Part shown: positions 40,316-54,024 of the stretch, in pieces
How the letters are laid out: every line of letters starts with the position of its first letter
Position numbering within the stretch: the stretch's first letter is position 1
The notes under the pieces: generated by a model
The model's input: the letters and a program-made list of their open reading frames with translations, nothing else
What the model was told of the DNA's origin: nothing
The model's database searches: none
Translations under genes and position numbers: made by a program
From: Mycobacterium asiaticum DSM 44297
GTDB lineage: Bacteria > Actinomycetota > Actinomycetes > Mycobacteriales > Mycobacteriaceae
Length of the DNA: 64,000 bases
Direction: 5' to 3'
Assembly (NCBI RefSeq): GCF_000613245.1
Contig: NZ_HG964938.1
Location: 614,489-678,488 of the forward strand

Positions 40316-41416
40316 CTAGACGGGCGGAGCTTCCGGCACGATCGCCGCGGGCACTGCCGCCGGCGCCGCCGGGGCGGCTGCCGGCAATGCGGCCGCCGCC
40401 GGAATGCCCGGCACGGCAGGCACCGCTGGTGCCGCTGCCGCGCCGGCGGCTGCCGGCAACGCGGCACCGGCAGCGGGCAACGCGGCACCGGCAGCGGGCA
40501 GCGCGGCACCGGCAGCCGGAAGTGCGGCTCCGGCGGCGGGCAGCGCCGGTGCGCCGGGTATGGCGGGAACGCCGGGCAGCGCGGGCGCCGCACCGGCCGG
40601 GGCTCCTGCAGCGCCACCCTGGACGCCCTGCATGATTGCCGGCATCACCAGGCCCTTGAGCAGGTCGATCGCCTGGCTGGCGCCTAGCTGGTTGGCCGCC
40701 TGCATGAGGTCGTTGACCAAACCGCCGCCGCCACTACCGCCACCGCCACCGCCGCTAGCGACCGGGCTGAGCGGAGTCAGGCCGCCGCCGCCACCGCCCA
40801 GACCCGAGGTGTCACCAAGGATCGGGTAGGTGCCGTCCGCGCCCGGGTCGAGGCCGACCGGCGTGCTGATCGGAACCTCGCCGGTGCCGGTCGCTGGGCT
40901 CAGCGCCGACGGGCTGCTGAGGCCCGGCGCCACTCCAGTGGGGCTGGTCAGCGCCGGGTTGACGCCCGTGCCGGTTGCCGCGGTCGGCGGCGTCACCGTG
41001 GTACCCGGCAGCGCCAACGAGCCGGGCGTGCTGGGCGTCAGGGCGGTGCTGGGCGACAGGCCGGGGCTGGCCAGGCCAGGACTGGTCAGGCCACCGCCGC
41101 CGAGGCCTGGGCTGGCCAGGCCCGGAGTGGTTCCGAGCCCGCCGGTACCCAGCCCGGTGCTGGCGGCACTGGCGCCGCCCAGCGCGGGAACCGGGGGCAG
41201 GTTCACCCCGAACTGGGACAGCCCCTGCGAGAGGGCGCCGATCAGTTCGTTGGGCAGGTCGGCGATGTTCGCCGCTCGCTTGAACTCGTGGTGTTCCACC
41301 GGTTTGCTGTCGGCGGTCGACTCGTAAACGAGGAAGTAGGCACACGGACTTGCGACGGCCAGGGCGGCGACCGCGCTCATGGTCTTCGAGAGCTTGCGTC
41401 GGCGTCGGTTCGGCAC
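40316..41416 (-). CDS. erp: exported repetitive protein Erp (PirG)
   Basis: 366 residues, longer than the 284 of M. tuberculosis. The N-terminal signal peptide has a basic start MPNRRRRKLSKTMSAVAALA and an Ala-rich hydrophobic core. The central part has PGLASPGL/PGLTSP-type repeats (about 95-190). After a Gly-rich spacer and a conserved helical piece (LVNDLMQAANQLGASQAIDL, then LKGLVMPAIMQGVQGG), the C-terminus is four or more copies of AALPAAG and a Pro/Ala tail. Erp is a surface-exported protein needed for full virulence and normal envelope. Repeat number and length vary between species. Confidence 0.92.
   Translation of the reverse strand: MPNRRRRKLSKTMSAVAALAVASPCAYFLVYESTADSKPVEHHEFKRAANIADLPNELIGALSQGLSQFGVNLPPVPALGGASAASTGLGTGGLGTTPGLASPGLGGGGLTSPGLASPGLSPSTALTPSTPGSLALPGTTVTPPTAATGTGVNPALTSPTGVAPGLSSPSALSPATGTGEVPISTPVGLDPGADGTYPILGDTSGLGGGGGGLTPLSPVASGGGGGGSGGGGLVNDLMQAANQLGASQAIDLLKGLVMPAIMQGVQGGAAGAPAGAAPALPGVPAIPGAPALPAAGAALPAAGAALPAAGAALPAAGAALPAAAGAAAAPAVPAVPGIPAAAALPAAAPAAPAAVPAAIVPEAPPV
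40461..40544 (-). repeat. four tandem 21-base repeats in erp
   Basis: Units at 40461-40481, 40482-40502, 40503-40523 and 40524-40544. The first two share GCGGCACCGGCAGCGGGCA and differ at one base; the third and fourth diverge by several bases. They encode the AALPAAG heptapeptide repeat at the protein C-terminus. Copy number may vary between strains. Confidence 0.85.
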
Positions 41417-41519
41417 GGAAGTCTCCTCAATCTGGATTATGTGGAGTCGGGTCGTAGACCCACACGACCGATGGTACGAGTGAGAATGCTGTGACTAGAG
41501 TGGCGATACCGAATCGTGA

Positions 41520-44747
<3,228 letters not shown>

Positions 44748-44755
<8 letters not shown>

Positions 44756-45284
44756 TACCGCGGAGTCACCGCGCGGCGAGGTTGCCGCGATGGTGGCCGT
44801 TCAGTCGGCGCTGGCTGACCGCCCCGGGGTGCTGCCCGCCACCCGCGCGATGTCGCACTTCGGCGAGCACAGCCTCGGGTGGCTCGTGGTGGCACTGCTC
44901 GGGGCGTTCCTCTCGCCGAGCCGCCGCCGGGAGTGGATCCTGGCCGGCGGCGGCGCGTTCGCCGCCCACGCGGCGGCCGTCCTCGTCAAGCGGGTGGTGC
45001 GGCGGGAACGGCCGCACCATCCGGCCGTCGCGGTGAACGTCGGCACGCCCAGCCGGCTCAGCTTCCCGTCGGCGCACGCCACTTCGACGACGGCCGCGGC
45101 GATCCTGCTTGGCCGGGTGACGGATCTGCCGCTGCCTGCGCTATTGGTCCCGCCGATGGCGCTGTCGCGAATTCTGCTGGGCGTGCACTATCCCAGCGAC
45201 GTGGCCGCAGGTGTTGCGCTCGGCGCCGGGGTCGCCGGACTAGCGGTTCGGGTGGACAGCGCGGTTCGAAAGAGGTGGGTGTGA
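44748..45284 (+). CDS. PAP2-type membrane phosphatase (Rv3807c-like), decaprenylphosphoryl-phosphoribose phosphatase candidate
   Basis: 178 residues from the ATG at 44748. PAP2 motifs are in order: KRVVRRERP (KX6RP), FPSAHATS (PSGH-type), and SRILLGVHYPSDVAAG (SRX5HX3D). Four or five helices span the membrane. Placed between glfT2 and ubiA it is the proposed phosphatase that removes the 5-phosphate from decaprenylphosphoryl-5-phosphoribose before epimerisation to the arabinose donor. The stop overlaps the ubiA ATG (TGATG). Confidence 0.88.
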
Positions 45285-46198
45285 TGAGCGACGACGCGAC
45301 GAAGGTTGCTGGACCGCCGGGGAACCTGGTCGCCGGGGTGATCAAGGCGATCCGCCCGCGGCAGTGGGTGAAGAACGTGCTGGTGCTCGCCGCGCCGTTG
45401 GCCGCGTTGGGCGGTCCCGACCCCTACGACTACAAGAAACTGGCGTTCCAGGTCACCGTGGCGTTCGTGGTGTTCAGCCTCGCCGCATCGGCGGTGTACC
45501 TGGTCAATGACGTGCGTGACGTCGAAGCGGACCGCGAACATCCCACCAAGAGGTTCCGGCCGATCGCGGCCGGTGTCGTGCCCGAATGGCTGGCGTACGC
45601 GTTGGCGGTGGCGCTGGGTGTCGGTTCGCTGCTGCTGGCTTTCTGGCTGACGCCAAATCTGGCCGTCGTGATGGCCGTCTACCTGGGCATGCAGCTGGGC
45701 TACTGTTTCGGCCTCAAACACCAAGCGGTGATGGACATCTGCATCGTCTCGTCGGCGTACCTGATCCGCGCCATCGCCGGCGGTGCTGCCACGAATATCT
45801 ATCTGTCCAAATGGTTCCTGTTGACGGCGGCATTCGGGTCACTGTTCATGGTGGCCGGCAAGCGCTACGCCGAGCTGCAGCTGGCCGAGCGCACCGGCGC
45901 GGCCATCCGCAAGTCACTGGAGAGCTACACCAGCACCTACCTGCGCTTTGTGTGGACGTTGTCGGCCACCGCGGTGGTGTTGTGCTACGGACTGTGGGCT
46001 TTCGAACGCGACGGCCGCAGCGGATCCTGGTTCGCGGTGTCGATGATTCCGTTCACCATCGCGATCCTGCGGTACGCGGTGGACGTCGACGGCGGGCTGG
46101 CCGGCGAGCCCGAAGACATCGCGCTGCGCGACCGGGTTCTGCAACTGCTGGCGCTGGCGTGGATCGCAACAGTTGGTGCTGCTGTTGCTTTCGGCTAG
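45284..46198 (+). CDS. ubiA: decaprenyl-phosphate 5-phosphoribosyltransferase UbiA (Rv3806c)
   Basis: 304 residues. UbiA-superfamily prenyltransferase with the metal-binding motif NDVRDVEADREHPTKRFRP (about 72-90) and the second motif region KRYAELQLAERTG (about 188-200). About nine transmembrane helices. It transfers 5-phosphoribose from PRPP to decaprenyl phosphate, the first committed step to decaprenylphosphoryl arabinose. The start overlaps the upstream phosphatase gene. Changes in M. tuberculosis UbiA can raise ethambutol tolerance. Confidence 0.95.
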   Translation: MSDDATKVAGPPGNLVAGVIKAIRPRQWVKNVLVLAAPLAALGGPDPYDYKKLAFQVTVAFVVFSLAASAVYLVNDVRDVEADREHPTKRFRPIAAGVVPEWLAYALAVALGVGSLLLAFWLTPNLAVVMAVYLGMQLGYCFGLKHQAVMDICIVSSAYLIRAIAGGAATNIYLSKWFLLTAAFGSLFMVAGKRYAELQLAERTGAAIRKSLESYTSTYLRFVWTLSATAVVLCYGLWAFERDGRSGSWFAVSMIPFTIAILRYAVDVDGGLAGEPEDIALRDRVLQLLALAWIATVGAAVAFG

Positions 46199-46295
46199 CG
46201 AGAAGTTCAAAGCCCTACAACAGGCGGCGCTCGTGCGGCGGTCGCCGGTGCGGCGGGTCAAGTGGCCGGTCTTTCCCCTCGATCTCAGCGCTCGG

Positions 46296-48164
46296 GTGAG
46301 CTTGTGGGTCAGCGTGGCGGTGGTCGCCGTGCTGTTTGGTTGGGGTGCCTGGCAACGCCGCTGGATCGCCGACGACGGATTGATCGTGCTGCGCACGGTG
46401 CGAAACCTGTTGGCCGGCAACGGGCCGGTGTTCAATGCCGGCGAGCGGGTGGAGGCCAACACCTCTACGGTCTGGACGTATCTGCTGTACGTGGCGAGCT
46501 GGGTGGGCGGCCCGCTGCGCCTGGAATACGTAGCCCTGGCCGTTGCCCTGACGCTGTCCGTGCTGGGCATGGTGCTGCTGATGCTGGGTACGGCCCGGCT
46601 GTTTGCGCCCAGCCTGCGCGGCCGCCGGGCGATCATGTTGCCGGCCGGGGCGCTGGTCTACATCGCCGTGCCACCCGCCCGAGACTTCGCGACATCCGGT
46701 CTGGAAAGCGGACTGGTGATGGCCTATCTCGGGCTGCTCTGGTGGATGATGGTTTGCTGGGCCCAGCCGCTGCGGGTGCGTGCGGAGAGCCAGTGGTTCA
46801 TCGTCGCGCTGGCCTTCGTCGCGGGCTGCAGCGTGTTGGTGCGTCCAGAGCTGGCGCTGATCGGCGGGGCGGCGTTGGTCATGATGATGATCGCCGCGCG
46901 CAGCTGGCGCCGGCGGGGTTTGATCGTGCTGGCCGGCGGCCTGCTGCCGGTGGCCTACCAGATCTTCCGGATGGGTTATTACGGACTGTTGGTACCGGGG
47001 ACCGCGCTGGCCAAGGACGCTGCCGGAGACAAGTGGTCACAAGGCCTGATCTATCTCTCGAACTTCAACCGGCCCTACGCGCTGTGGGTGCCCGTCGTCC
47101 TGCTGGTGCCGTTGGGCATCCTGCTGATGGCGGCACGGCGCAGGCCCTCGTTCATGCGGCCGGCGCTCGCGCCCGATTACGGGCGGGTGGCCCGTGCGGT
47201 GCAGAGCCCGGCCGCAGTGGTGATCTTCATGGTCGGCAGCGGCCTCCTGCAGGCGTTGTACTGGATCCGCCAAGGCGGCGACTTCATGCACGGCCGGGTG
47301 CTGCTGACGCCGCTGTTTTGTTTGCTGGCGCCGGTGGCGGTGATCCCGGTGGCGATTCCCGACGGCAAGGACTTCTCGCGCGAGACCGGCTACTGGTTGG
47401 CCGGGGCGGTCAGCGTGCTCTGGCTGGGTGTCGCCGGCTGGTCGTTGTGGGCGGCGAACTCGCCGGGCCTCGGCGACGACGCGACGCACGTGACCTACTC
47501 CGGGATCGTCGACGAGCGCCGCTTCTACGCCCAGGCCACTGGCCGCGCGCACCCGCTGACGGCCGCCGACTACCTCGACTACCCGCGCATGGCCGCCGTT
47601 CTGGTCGCCCTGGACAACACCCCGGAAGGAGCATTGCTGCTGCCGTCGGGCAACTACACCCAATGGGACCTGGTGCCGATGATCCCGCCCGGCAGCTCGC
47701 CCGCTGTCCCGGCGAACCAAAAGCCGCAGCACGCGGTGTTTTTCACCAACCTGGGCATGCTGGGCATGAACGTGGGTCTGGACGTCCGGGTACTCGATCA
47801 GATCGGGCTGGCCAACCCGCTGGCCGCGCACACCGAGCGGCTCAAGCACGGACGGATCGGCCACGACAAGAACCTGTTCCCGGACTGGGTGGTTGCCGAC
47901 GGGCCGTGGGTGAAGTGGCCGCCGGGCATCCCCGCTTATCTCGACCAGCAGTGGGTGGCCGAGGCGGAGGCGGCACTGCAGTGCCCCGGCACCCGCGCGG
48001 TGCTCAATTCGGTACGGGCACCGATGACGCCGCGCCGCTTCCTCTCCAACCTGCTGCACTCGTTCGAGTTCACCCAGTACCGCATCGACCGGGTGCCGCG
48101 GTACGAACTCGCCCGCTGTGGTCTGCCGGTTCCGCACGTCCCACCGTCCCCGCCGCGGGAGTGA
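46296..48164 (+). CDS. aftB: arabinofuranosyltransferase AftB
   Basis: 622 residues from a GTG at 46296, which matches the start used for M. tuberculosis AftB (MVRVSLWLSV there; RVSLWVSV here). Longer frames begin at a TTG (46173) or GTG (46176) and overlap the ubiA end by about 23 bases; they lack conservation and are less likely. GT-C fold: the conserved acidic pair in RRWIADDGLIVLRTV, GLESGLVMAYLGLLWW, and about ten transmembrane helices. It adds the terminal beta-1,2 arabinofuranose to arabinan. The C-terminal 180 residues are an extracellular soluble domain. Confidence 0.92.
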   Translation: MSLWVSVAVVAVLFGWGAWQRRWIADDGLIVLRTVRNLLAGNGPVFNAGERVEANTSTVWTYLLYVASWVGGPLRLEYVALAVALTLSVLGMVLLMLGTARLFAPSLRGRRAIMLPAGALVYIAVPPARDFATSGLESGLVMAYLGLLWWMMVCWAQPLRVRAESQWFIVALAFVAGCSVLVRPELALIGGAALVMMMIAARSWRRRGLIVLAGGLLPVAYQIFRMGYYGLLVPGTALAKDAAGDKWSQGLIYLSNFNRPYALWVPVVLLVPLGILLMAARRRPSFMRPALAPDYGRVARAVQSPAAVVIFMVGSGLLQALYWIRQGGDFMHGRVLLTPLFCLLAPVAVIPVAIPDGKDFSRETGYWLAGAVSVLWLGVAGWSLWAANSPGLGDDATHVTYSGIVDERRFYAQATGRAHPLTAADYLDYPRMAAVLVALDNTPEGALLLPSGNYTQWDLVPMIPPGSSPAVPANQKPQHAVFFTNLGMLGMNVGLDVRVLDQIGLANPLAAHTERLKHGRIGHDKNLFPDWVVADGPWVKWPPGIPAYLDQQWVAEAEAALQCPGTRAVLNSVRAPMTPRRFLSNLLHSFEFTQYRIDRVPRYELARCGLPVPHVPPSPPRE

Positions 48165-49587
<1,423 letters not shown>

Positions 49588-49611
49588 GCCGTCAGGCGTA
49601 AGAACCGCTGC

Positions 49612-49645
49612 AAACGGCGGCGACCCACTCGGGTCGCCGCCGTTT
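49612..49645. terminator. strong hairpin terminator between fbpA and fbpD
   Basis: AAACGGCGGCGACCC (49612-49626), loop ACTC, and GGGTCGCCGCCGTTT (49631-49645): a perfect 15-base-pair stem ending in AAA/TTT. It lies 24 bases after the fbpA stop and should end fbpA transcription; the symmetric A/T ends may act in both directions. Confidence 0.85.
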
Positions 49646-49745
49646 GTTATCGGCTTGTCAGCTCCCCTTTATCCGGTAGATACAGGTGTGGTTAGCTACC
49701 TTGCGGGCAGGATGCGCTGCGCGGCAAAACACCATGGAGGTGCAC

Positions 49746-50658
49746 ATGAGGGGTCTGTCGGTGCTGGTACGACTGCTCGGCGTTGCCGTGCTGGCAGTCG
49801 CCTTCGCTGGGCTGGCGGCCGGGGGGTCACTTGGTCTCGCGGGTCACGCCAACGCGGCCCCGTACGAAACCTTGATGGTGCCCTCGGCGGCGATGGGCCG
49901 CGACATCCCGGTGGCGTTCCTGGCCGGCGGCCCGCACGCCGTGTACCTGCTGGACGCGGCCGACGCGGCCCCGGACGTCAGCAACTGGGTCACCGCCGGC
50001 AACGCGATGAACACGCTTGCGGGCAAGGGCATCTCGGTGGCGGCGCCCGCCGGTGGCGCGTTCAGCATGTACACCAACTGGGAGCAGGACGGCAGCAAGC
50101 AGTGGGACACGTTCCTGTCCAGCGAGCTGCCCGACTGGCTGGCGGCTAACAAGGGACTGGCGCCCGGCGGGCACGGCGTGGTCGGCGCCTCCCAGGGCGG
50201 GTACGCCGCAATGGCGCTGGCGGCCTTCCACCCCGACCGCTTCGGCTTCGCGGGGTCCCTGTCCGGGTTCCTGTACCCGTCGGAGACGTTCACCAACGGC
50301 GCGATCCTGGCCGGGCTGCAGCAGTTCGGCGGCGTGGACGGCAACGGCATGTGGGGCGCCCCGCAGCTGGGCCGCTGGAAGTGGCACGACCCCTGGGTGC
50401 ACGAAGCGCTGCTGGCGCAGAACAACACCCGGGTGTGGGTCTGGAGCCCGACCATCGGGGTGGGCCAGCAATCCGGCCGCCATGCTTGGTGCTCAGGATG
50501 CGGCGATGGGCACCAGCCGCAACTTCTACCAGCACTACCGCGAGGTCGGCGGCCACAACGGCCACTTCGACTTCCCGGGCGGCGGTGACAACGGCTGGGG
50601 TTCGTGGGCCGGGCAGCTTGGCGCGATGTCCGGTGACATCGTCGGCGCGATTCGCTAG
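49746..50658 (+). pseudogene. fbpD: MPT51/FbpD (antigen 85-like) with apparent frameshift near the C-terminus
   Basis: From the ATG at 49746 (RBS GGAGG) the product begins with a signal peptide and [20 protein letters not shown], and follows MPT51 to ARVWVWSPT-equivalent sequence at about 50445. After about 50460 the homologous frame is one base over: SNPAAMLGAQDAAMGTSRNF, YQHYREVGGHNGHFDFPGGG and a conserved end GQLGAMSGDIVGAIR stopping at 50658. One extra base near 50462-50470 explains it. As written, the protein ends at 50588 with a nonsense tail of 40 or so residues. GASQGG carries a Ser at the antigen-85 nucleophile position, which M. tuberculosis MPT51 lacks. Confidence 0.85.
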
Positions 50659-50822
50659 CCTTCCGATCCGACCCGACGCCGGCACCCTGAGGGCCGGCTG
50701 AGAATCCGCGGGAGTGCCCTGGCGGGCCGGTACCGTGTACTGAGGTGAGTCAGGGCGCGAAGTGGCGCTCCCGCATCTTCGTGCAGACCACTTGCCCCAT
50801 CCGACTCTGTTAGCGGGAGAAC

Positions 50823-51833
50823 ATGGCCAACAACGCCCGTCGTAAACGCCACCGACGCCTGGCCTGGCTTGCGGCCGGCTCGCTGGCTTTGGTGGTCGCG
50901 CTGGTCATCATCGGCGGAGTGATGCTGCTGCGTCACCATGACGTGCCGCCCAGCGCGGTACCGCCAGGTGTGCTGCCGACAGGGCCGACGAGTTCCCACC
51001 CGAAGAAGCCGCGTCCCGCCTCCCAAGACGCCTCCTGCCCGGACGTGCAGTTGGTCTCCGTTCCCGGTACTTGGGAATCCTGGCCTACCGACGACCCGCT
51101 GAACCCGACGCAGTTCCCGCGGGCCCTGTTGCTCAACGTGACCGGGCCCATCAGCCAGCAGTTCGGCGGCGGCCGGGTGCAGACCTACACCGTTCCCTAC
51201 ACCGCCCAGTTCCGGAACCCGCTGTCCGCCGACGGGCAGATGACCTACAACGACAGTCGCGCCGAGGGCACCCGTGCGACCGTCAAGGCAATCACCGACA
51301 TGAACAACAAGTGCCCGCTGACCAGTTACGTCATCATCGGCTTCTCGCAGGGTGCGGTGATCGCCGGTGACGTCGCCAGTGACATCGGCAACGGGCGCGG
51401 TCCGGTGGACGAGGACCTGGTTTTGGGTGTGACGTTGATCGCTGACGGGCGGCGTGAAGAGGGGGTCGGCAACAACATTCCCCCGACGCCGCCGGGCGTG
51501 GGCGCCGAGATCACACTGCACGAGGTGCCCGTGCTCGCCGGCCTCGGCCTGACCATGACCGGGTCCCGGCCGGGCGGCTTCGGCGACCTCAACGGCCGCA
51601 CCAACGAGATCTGCGCCGAAGGCGATCTGATCTGCGCCGCCCCGAAGGAGGCGTTCAGTCCCGCCAACCTTCCCACCACGCTGAATACCCTCGCCGGCGG
51701 TGCGGGACAACCCATCCACGCGCTCTATGCCACGACGGACTTCTGGAGCTCGGACGGCCAGTCCGCCACCCAGTGGACGCTGAACTGGGCGCAGGGCGTG
51801 CTGGACAAGGCTCCGCATCCCAAGCACGGGTGA
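50823..51833 (+). CDS. culp6: cutinase-like thioesterase/phospholipase Culp6 (Rv3802c)
   Basis: 336 residues, as in M. tuberculosis. An N-terminal basic stretch (ARRKRHRRL) and transmembrane helix (about 15-37) anchor it with the catalytic domain outside. The cutinase nucleophile motif is [13 protein letters not shown], with Asp in the CAEGDLICA region and His in GQPIHALY. Rv3802c is essential and has phospholipase A and thioesterase activity; its place with fadD32, pks13 and accD4 suggests a role in mycolate maturation or lipid remodelling. Confidence 0.93.
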   Translation: MANNARRKRHRRLAWLAAGSLALVVALVIIGGVMLLRHHDVPPSAVPPGVLPTGPTSSHPKKPRPASQDASCPDVQLVSVPGTWESWPTDDPLNPTQFPRALLLNVTGPISQQFGGGRVQTYTVPYTAQFRNPLSADGQMTYNDSRAEGTRATVKAITDMNNKCPLTSYVIIGFSQGAVIAGDVASDIGNGRGPVDEDLVLGVTLIADGRREEGVGNNIPPTPPGVGAEITLHEVPVLAGLGLTMTGSRPGGFGDLNGRTNEICAEGDLICAAPKEAFSPANLPTTLNTLAGGAGQPIHALYATTDFWSSDGQSATQWTLNWAQGVLDKAPHPKHG

Positions 51834-52100
51834 GCGCTGTAAGCGGGATTATCTAGCTGGGCTATTAGACACACCGCTCGTGCGGCGGTAAGTCACGCGA
51901 TCAGGCGTACCTTGTGATTTGGTCTGCCGCTCGCGGCCCCTTAACATTAAGAGAAAATTAAGAGCATGTGGTTGACCCGGTTGGGTCGAAGTCGGTTGAG
52001 ACACGCGCCGTGGGCGACGGGCGCGGGTCGGAGCCAAGCCGCGCGTAGAACTTCAGTCGGCCGAGCCGACACCTAGAGAGCTTTTAACAGAGAGGGCGAC

Positions 52101-53990
52101 ATGGCGTACCACAACCCGTTCATCGTGAACGGAAAGATCAGGTTCCCGTCCAACACCAACCTGGTTCGTCACGTCGAGAAATGGGCGAAGGTGCGCGGCG
52201 ACAAGCTGGCGTACCGGTTCCTGGACTTTTCCACCGAGCGGGACGGCATCGAACGCGACATCCTCTGGTCGGAGTTCAGCGCCCGCAACCGTGCGGTGGG
52301 GGCCCGGCTGCAGCAGGTGACCCAGCCGGGTGACCGGATCGCGATCCTGTGCCCGCAGAACCTGGACTACATGGTCTCCTTCTTCGGCGCGCTGTACTCC
52401 GGCCGGATCGCGGTGCCGCTGTTCGACCCGTCCGAACCGGGCCACGTCGGCCGGCTGCACGCGGTGCTCGACGACTGCACGCCGTCGACCATCCTGACCA
52501 CCACCGAATCCGCCGAGGGTGTGCGCAAGTTCATCCGGGCCAGGTCGGTCAAGGAACGGCCCCGCGTGATCGCCGTCGACGCGGTGCCCAACGAGGTCGC
52601 CCAGACCTGGGTGGAGCCCGACGCCGACGAGAACACGATCGCCTACCTGCAGTACACCTCCGGGTCCACCCGCACCCCCACCGGTGTGCAGATCACCCAC
52701 CTGAACCTGCCCACCAACGTGCTGCAGGTGCTCAACGCGCTGGAGGGCGCCGAAGGCGACCGCGGCGTCAGCTGGCTGCCGTTCTTCCACGACATGGGGC
52801 TGATCACGGTGTTGCTGACGTCGGTCCTCGGCCAGAGCTTCACCTTCATGACCCCGGCCGCGTTCGTGCGCCGGCCCGGCCGCTGGATCCGTGAGCTGGC
52901 GCGCAAGCCGGGGGAGACCGGCGGCACCTTCTCCGCCGCCCCGAACTTCGCGTTCGAGCACGCCGCGGTGCGCGGTCTGCCCCGCGACGACGAGCCGCCA
53001 CTGGACCTGAGCAACGTCAAGGGCATCCTCAACGGCAGCGAGCCGGTGTCACCGGCGTCCATGCGTAAGTTCTTCAAGGCTTTCGAGCCCTACGGTCTGC
53101 CCGAAACCGCGATCAAGCCGTCCTATGGGCTGGCCGAGGCAACGTTGTTCGTCTCGACCACCGCGCCCGATGCGACGCCGACCGTCATTCACGTCGACCG
53201 CGACGAGCTGAACAAGCAGCGCTTCGTGGAGGTGCCCGCCGACTCGCCCAAGGCCGTCGCGCAGGTCTCCGCCGGCAAGATCGGCGTCGACGAGTGGGCC
53301 GTCATCGTGGACCCGGACACCGCCAGCGAGTTGCCGGACGGGCAGATCGGTGAGATCTGGCTGCACGGCAACAACCTGGGCATCGGCTACTGGGGCAAGG
53401 AGGAGGAGACGGCCAACGTCTTCAAGAACATCCTCAAATCGCGGATCAACCAGTCGCACGCCGAGGGAGCCCCCGACGACGGGTTGTGGGTGCGCACCGG
53501 CGACTACGGCACCTACCACGACGGCCACCTCTATATTGCGGGCCGGATCAAGGATCTGGTCATCATCGACGGCCGCAACCACTACCCGCAGGACCTCGAG
53601 TACACCGCGCAGGAATCCACCAAGGCGCTGCGGGTCGGTTACGTGGCGGCGTTCTCGGTGCCGGCCAACCAGCTGCCGCAGAAGGTGTTCGACGACCCGC
53701 ACGCCGGCCTGAAGTTCGACCCGGAGGACACCTCCGAACAACTGGTGATCGTCGGGGAGCGCGCGGCCGGTACGCACAAGCTCGAGTACCAGCCGATCGC
53801 CGACGACATCCGCGCGGCCATCGCCGTCGGGCACGGGGTGACCGTGCGTGACGTGCTGCTGGTTTCCGCCGGCACGATCCCCCGGACCTCGAGCGGCAAG
53901 ATCGGCCGTCGCGCCTGCCGCGCGGCCTACATCGACGGCAGCCTGCGCAGTGGCATCGGCTCGCCGACGGCATTCGCCGCCAACAACTGA
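52101..53990 (+). CDS. fadD32: fatty-acyl-AMP ligase FadD32
   Basis: 629 residues. The ANL superfamily signature is [16 protein letters not shown] (about 183-198) with later [21 protein letters not shown] and the hinge/adenylate motif [20 protein letters not shown]. The insertion typical of fatty-acyl-AMP ligases is consistent with the length. It activates the C50-C56 meromycolic acid as acyl-AMP and loads it on the N-terminal ACP of Pks13. The gene is followed by pks13 and accD4 in the conserved essential operon. A 267-base gene-free leader precedes it. Confidence 0.97.
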   Translation: MAYHNPFIVNGKIRFPSNTNLVRHVEKWAKVRGDKLAYRFLDFSTERDGIERDILWSEFSARNRAVGARLQQVTQPGDRIAILCPQNLDYMVSFFGALYSGRIAVPLFDPSEPGHVGRLHAVLDDCTPSTILTTTESAEGVRKFIRARSVKERPRVIAVDAVPNEVAQTWVEPDADENTIAYLQYTSGSTRTPTGVQITHLNLPTNVLQVLNALEGAEGDRGVSWLPFFHDMGLITVLLTSVLGQSFTFMTPAAFVRRPGRWIRELARKPGETGGTFSAAPNFAFEHAAVRGLPRDDEPPLDLSNVKGILNGSEPVSPASMRKFFKAFEPYGLPETAIKPSYGLAEATLFVSTTAPDATPTVIHVDRDELNKQRFVEVPADSPKAVAQVSAGKIGVDEWAVIVDPDTASELPDGQIGEIWLHGNNLGIGYWGKEEETANVFKNILKSRINQSHAEGAPDDGLWVRTGDYGTYHDGHLYIAGRIKDLVIIDGRNHYPQDLEYTAQESTKALRVGYVAAFSVPANQLPQKVFDDPHAGLKFDPEDTSEQLVIVGERAAGTHKLEYQPIADDIRAAIAVGHGVTVRDVLLVSAGTIPRTSSGKIGRRACRAAYIDGSLRSGIGSPTAFAANN

Positions 53991-54024
53991 GCGCAGAACC
54001 AGAGCGCAGAACTAAAGGTAGTCA

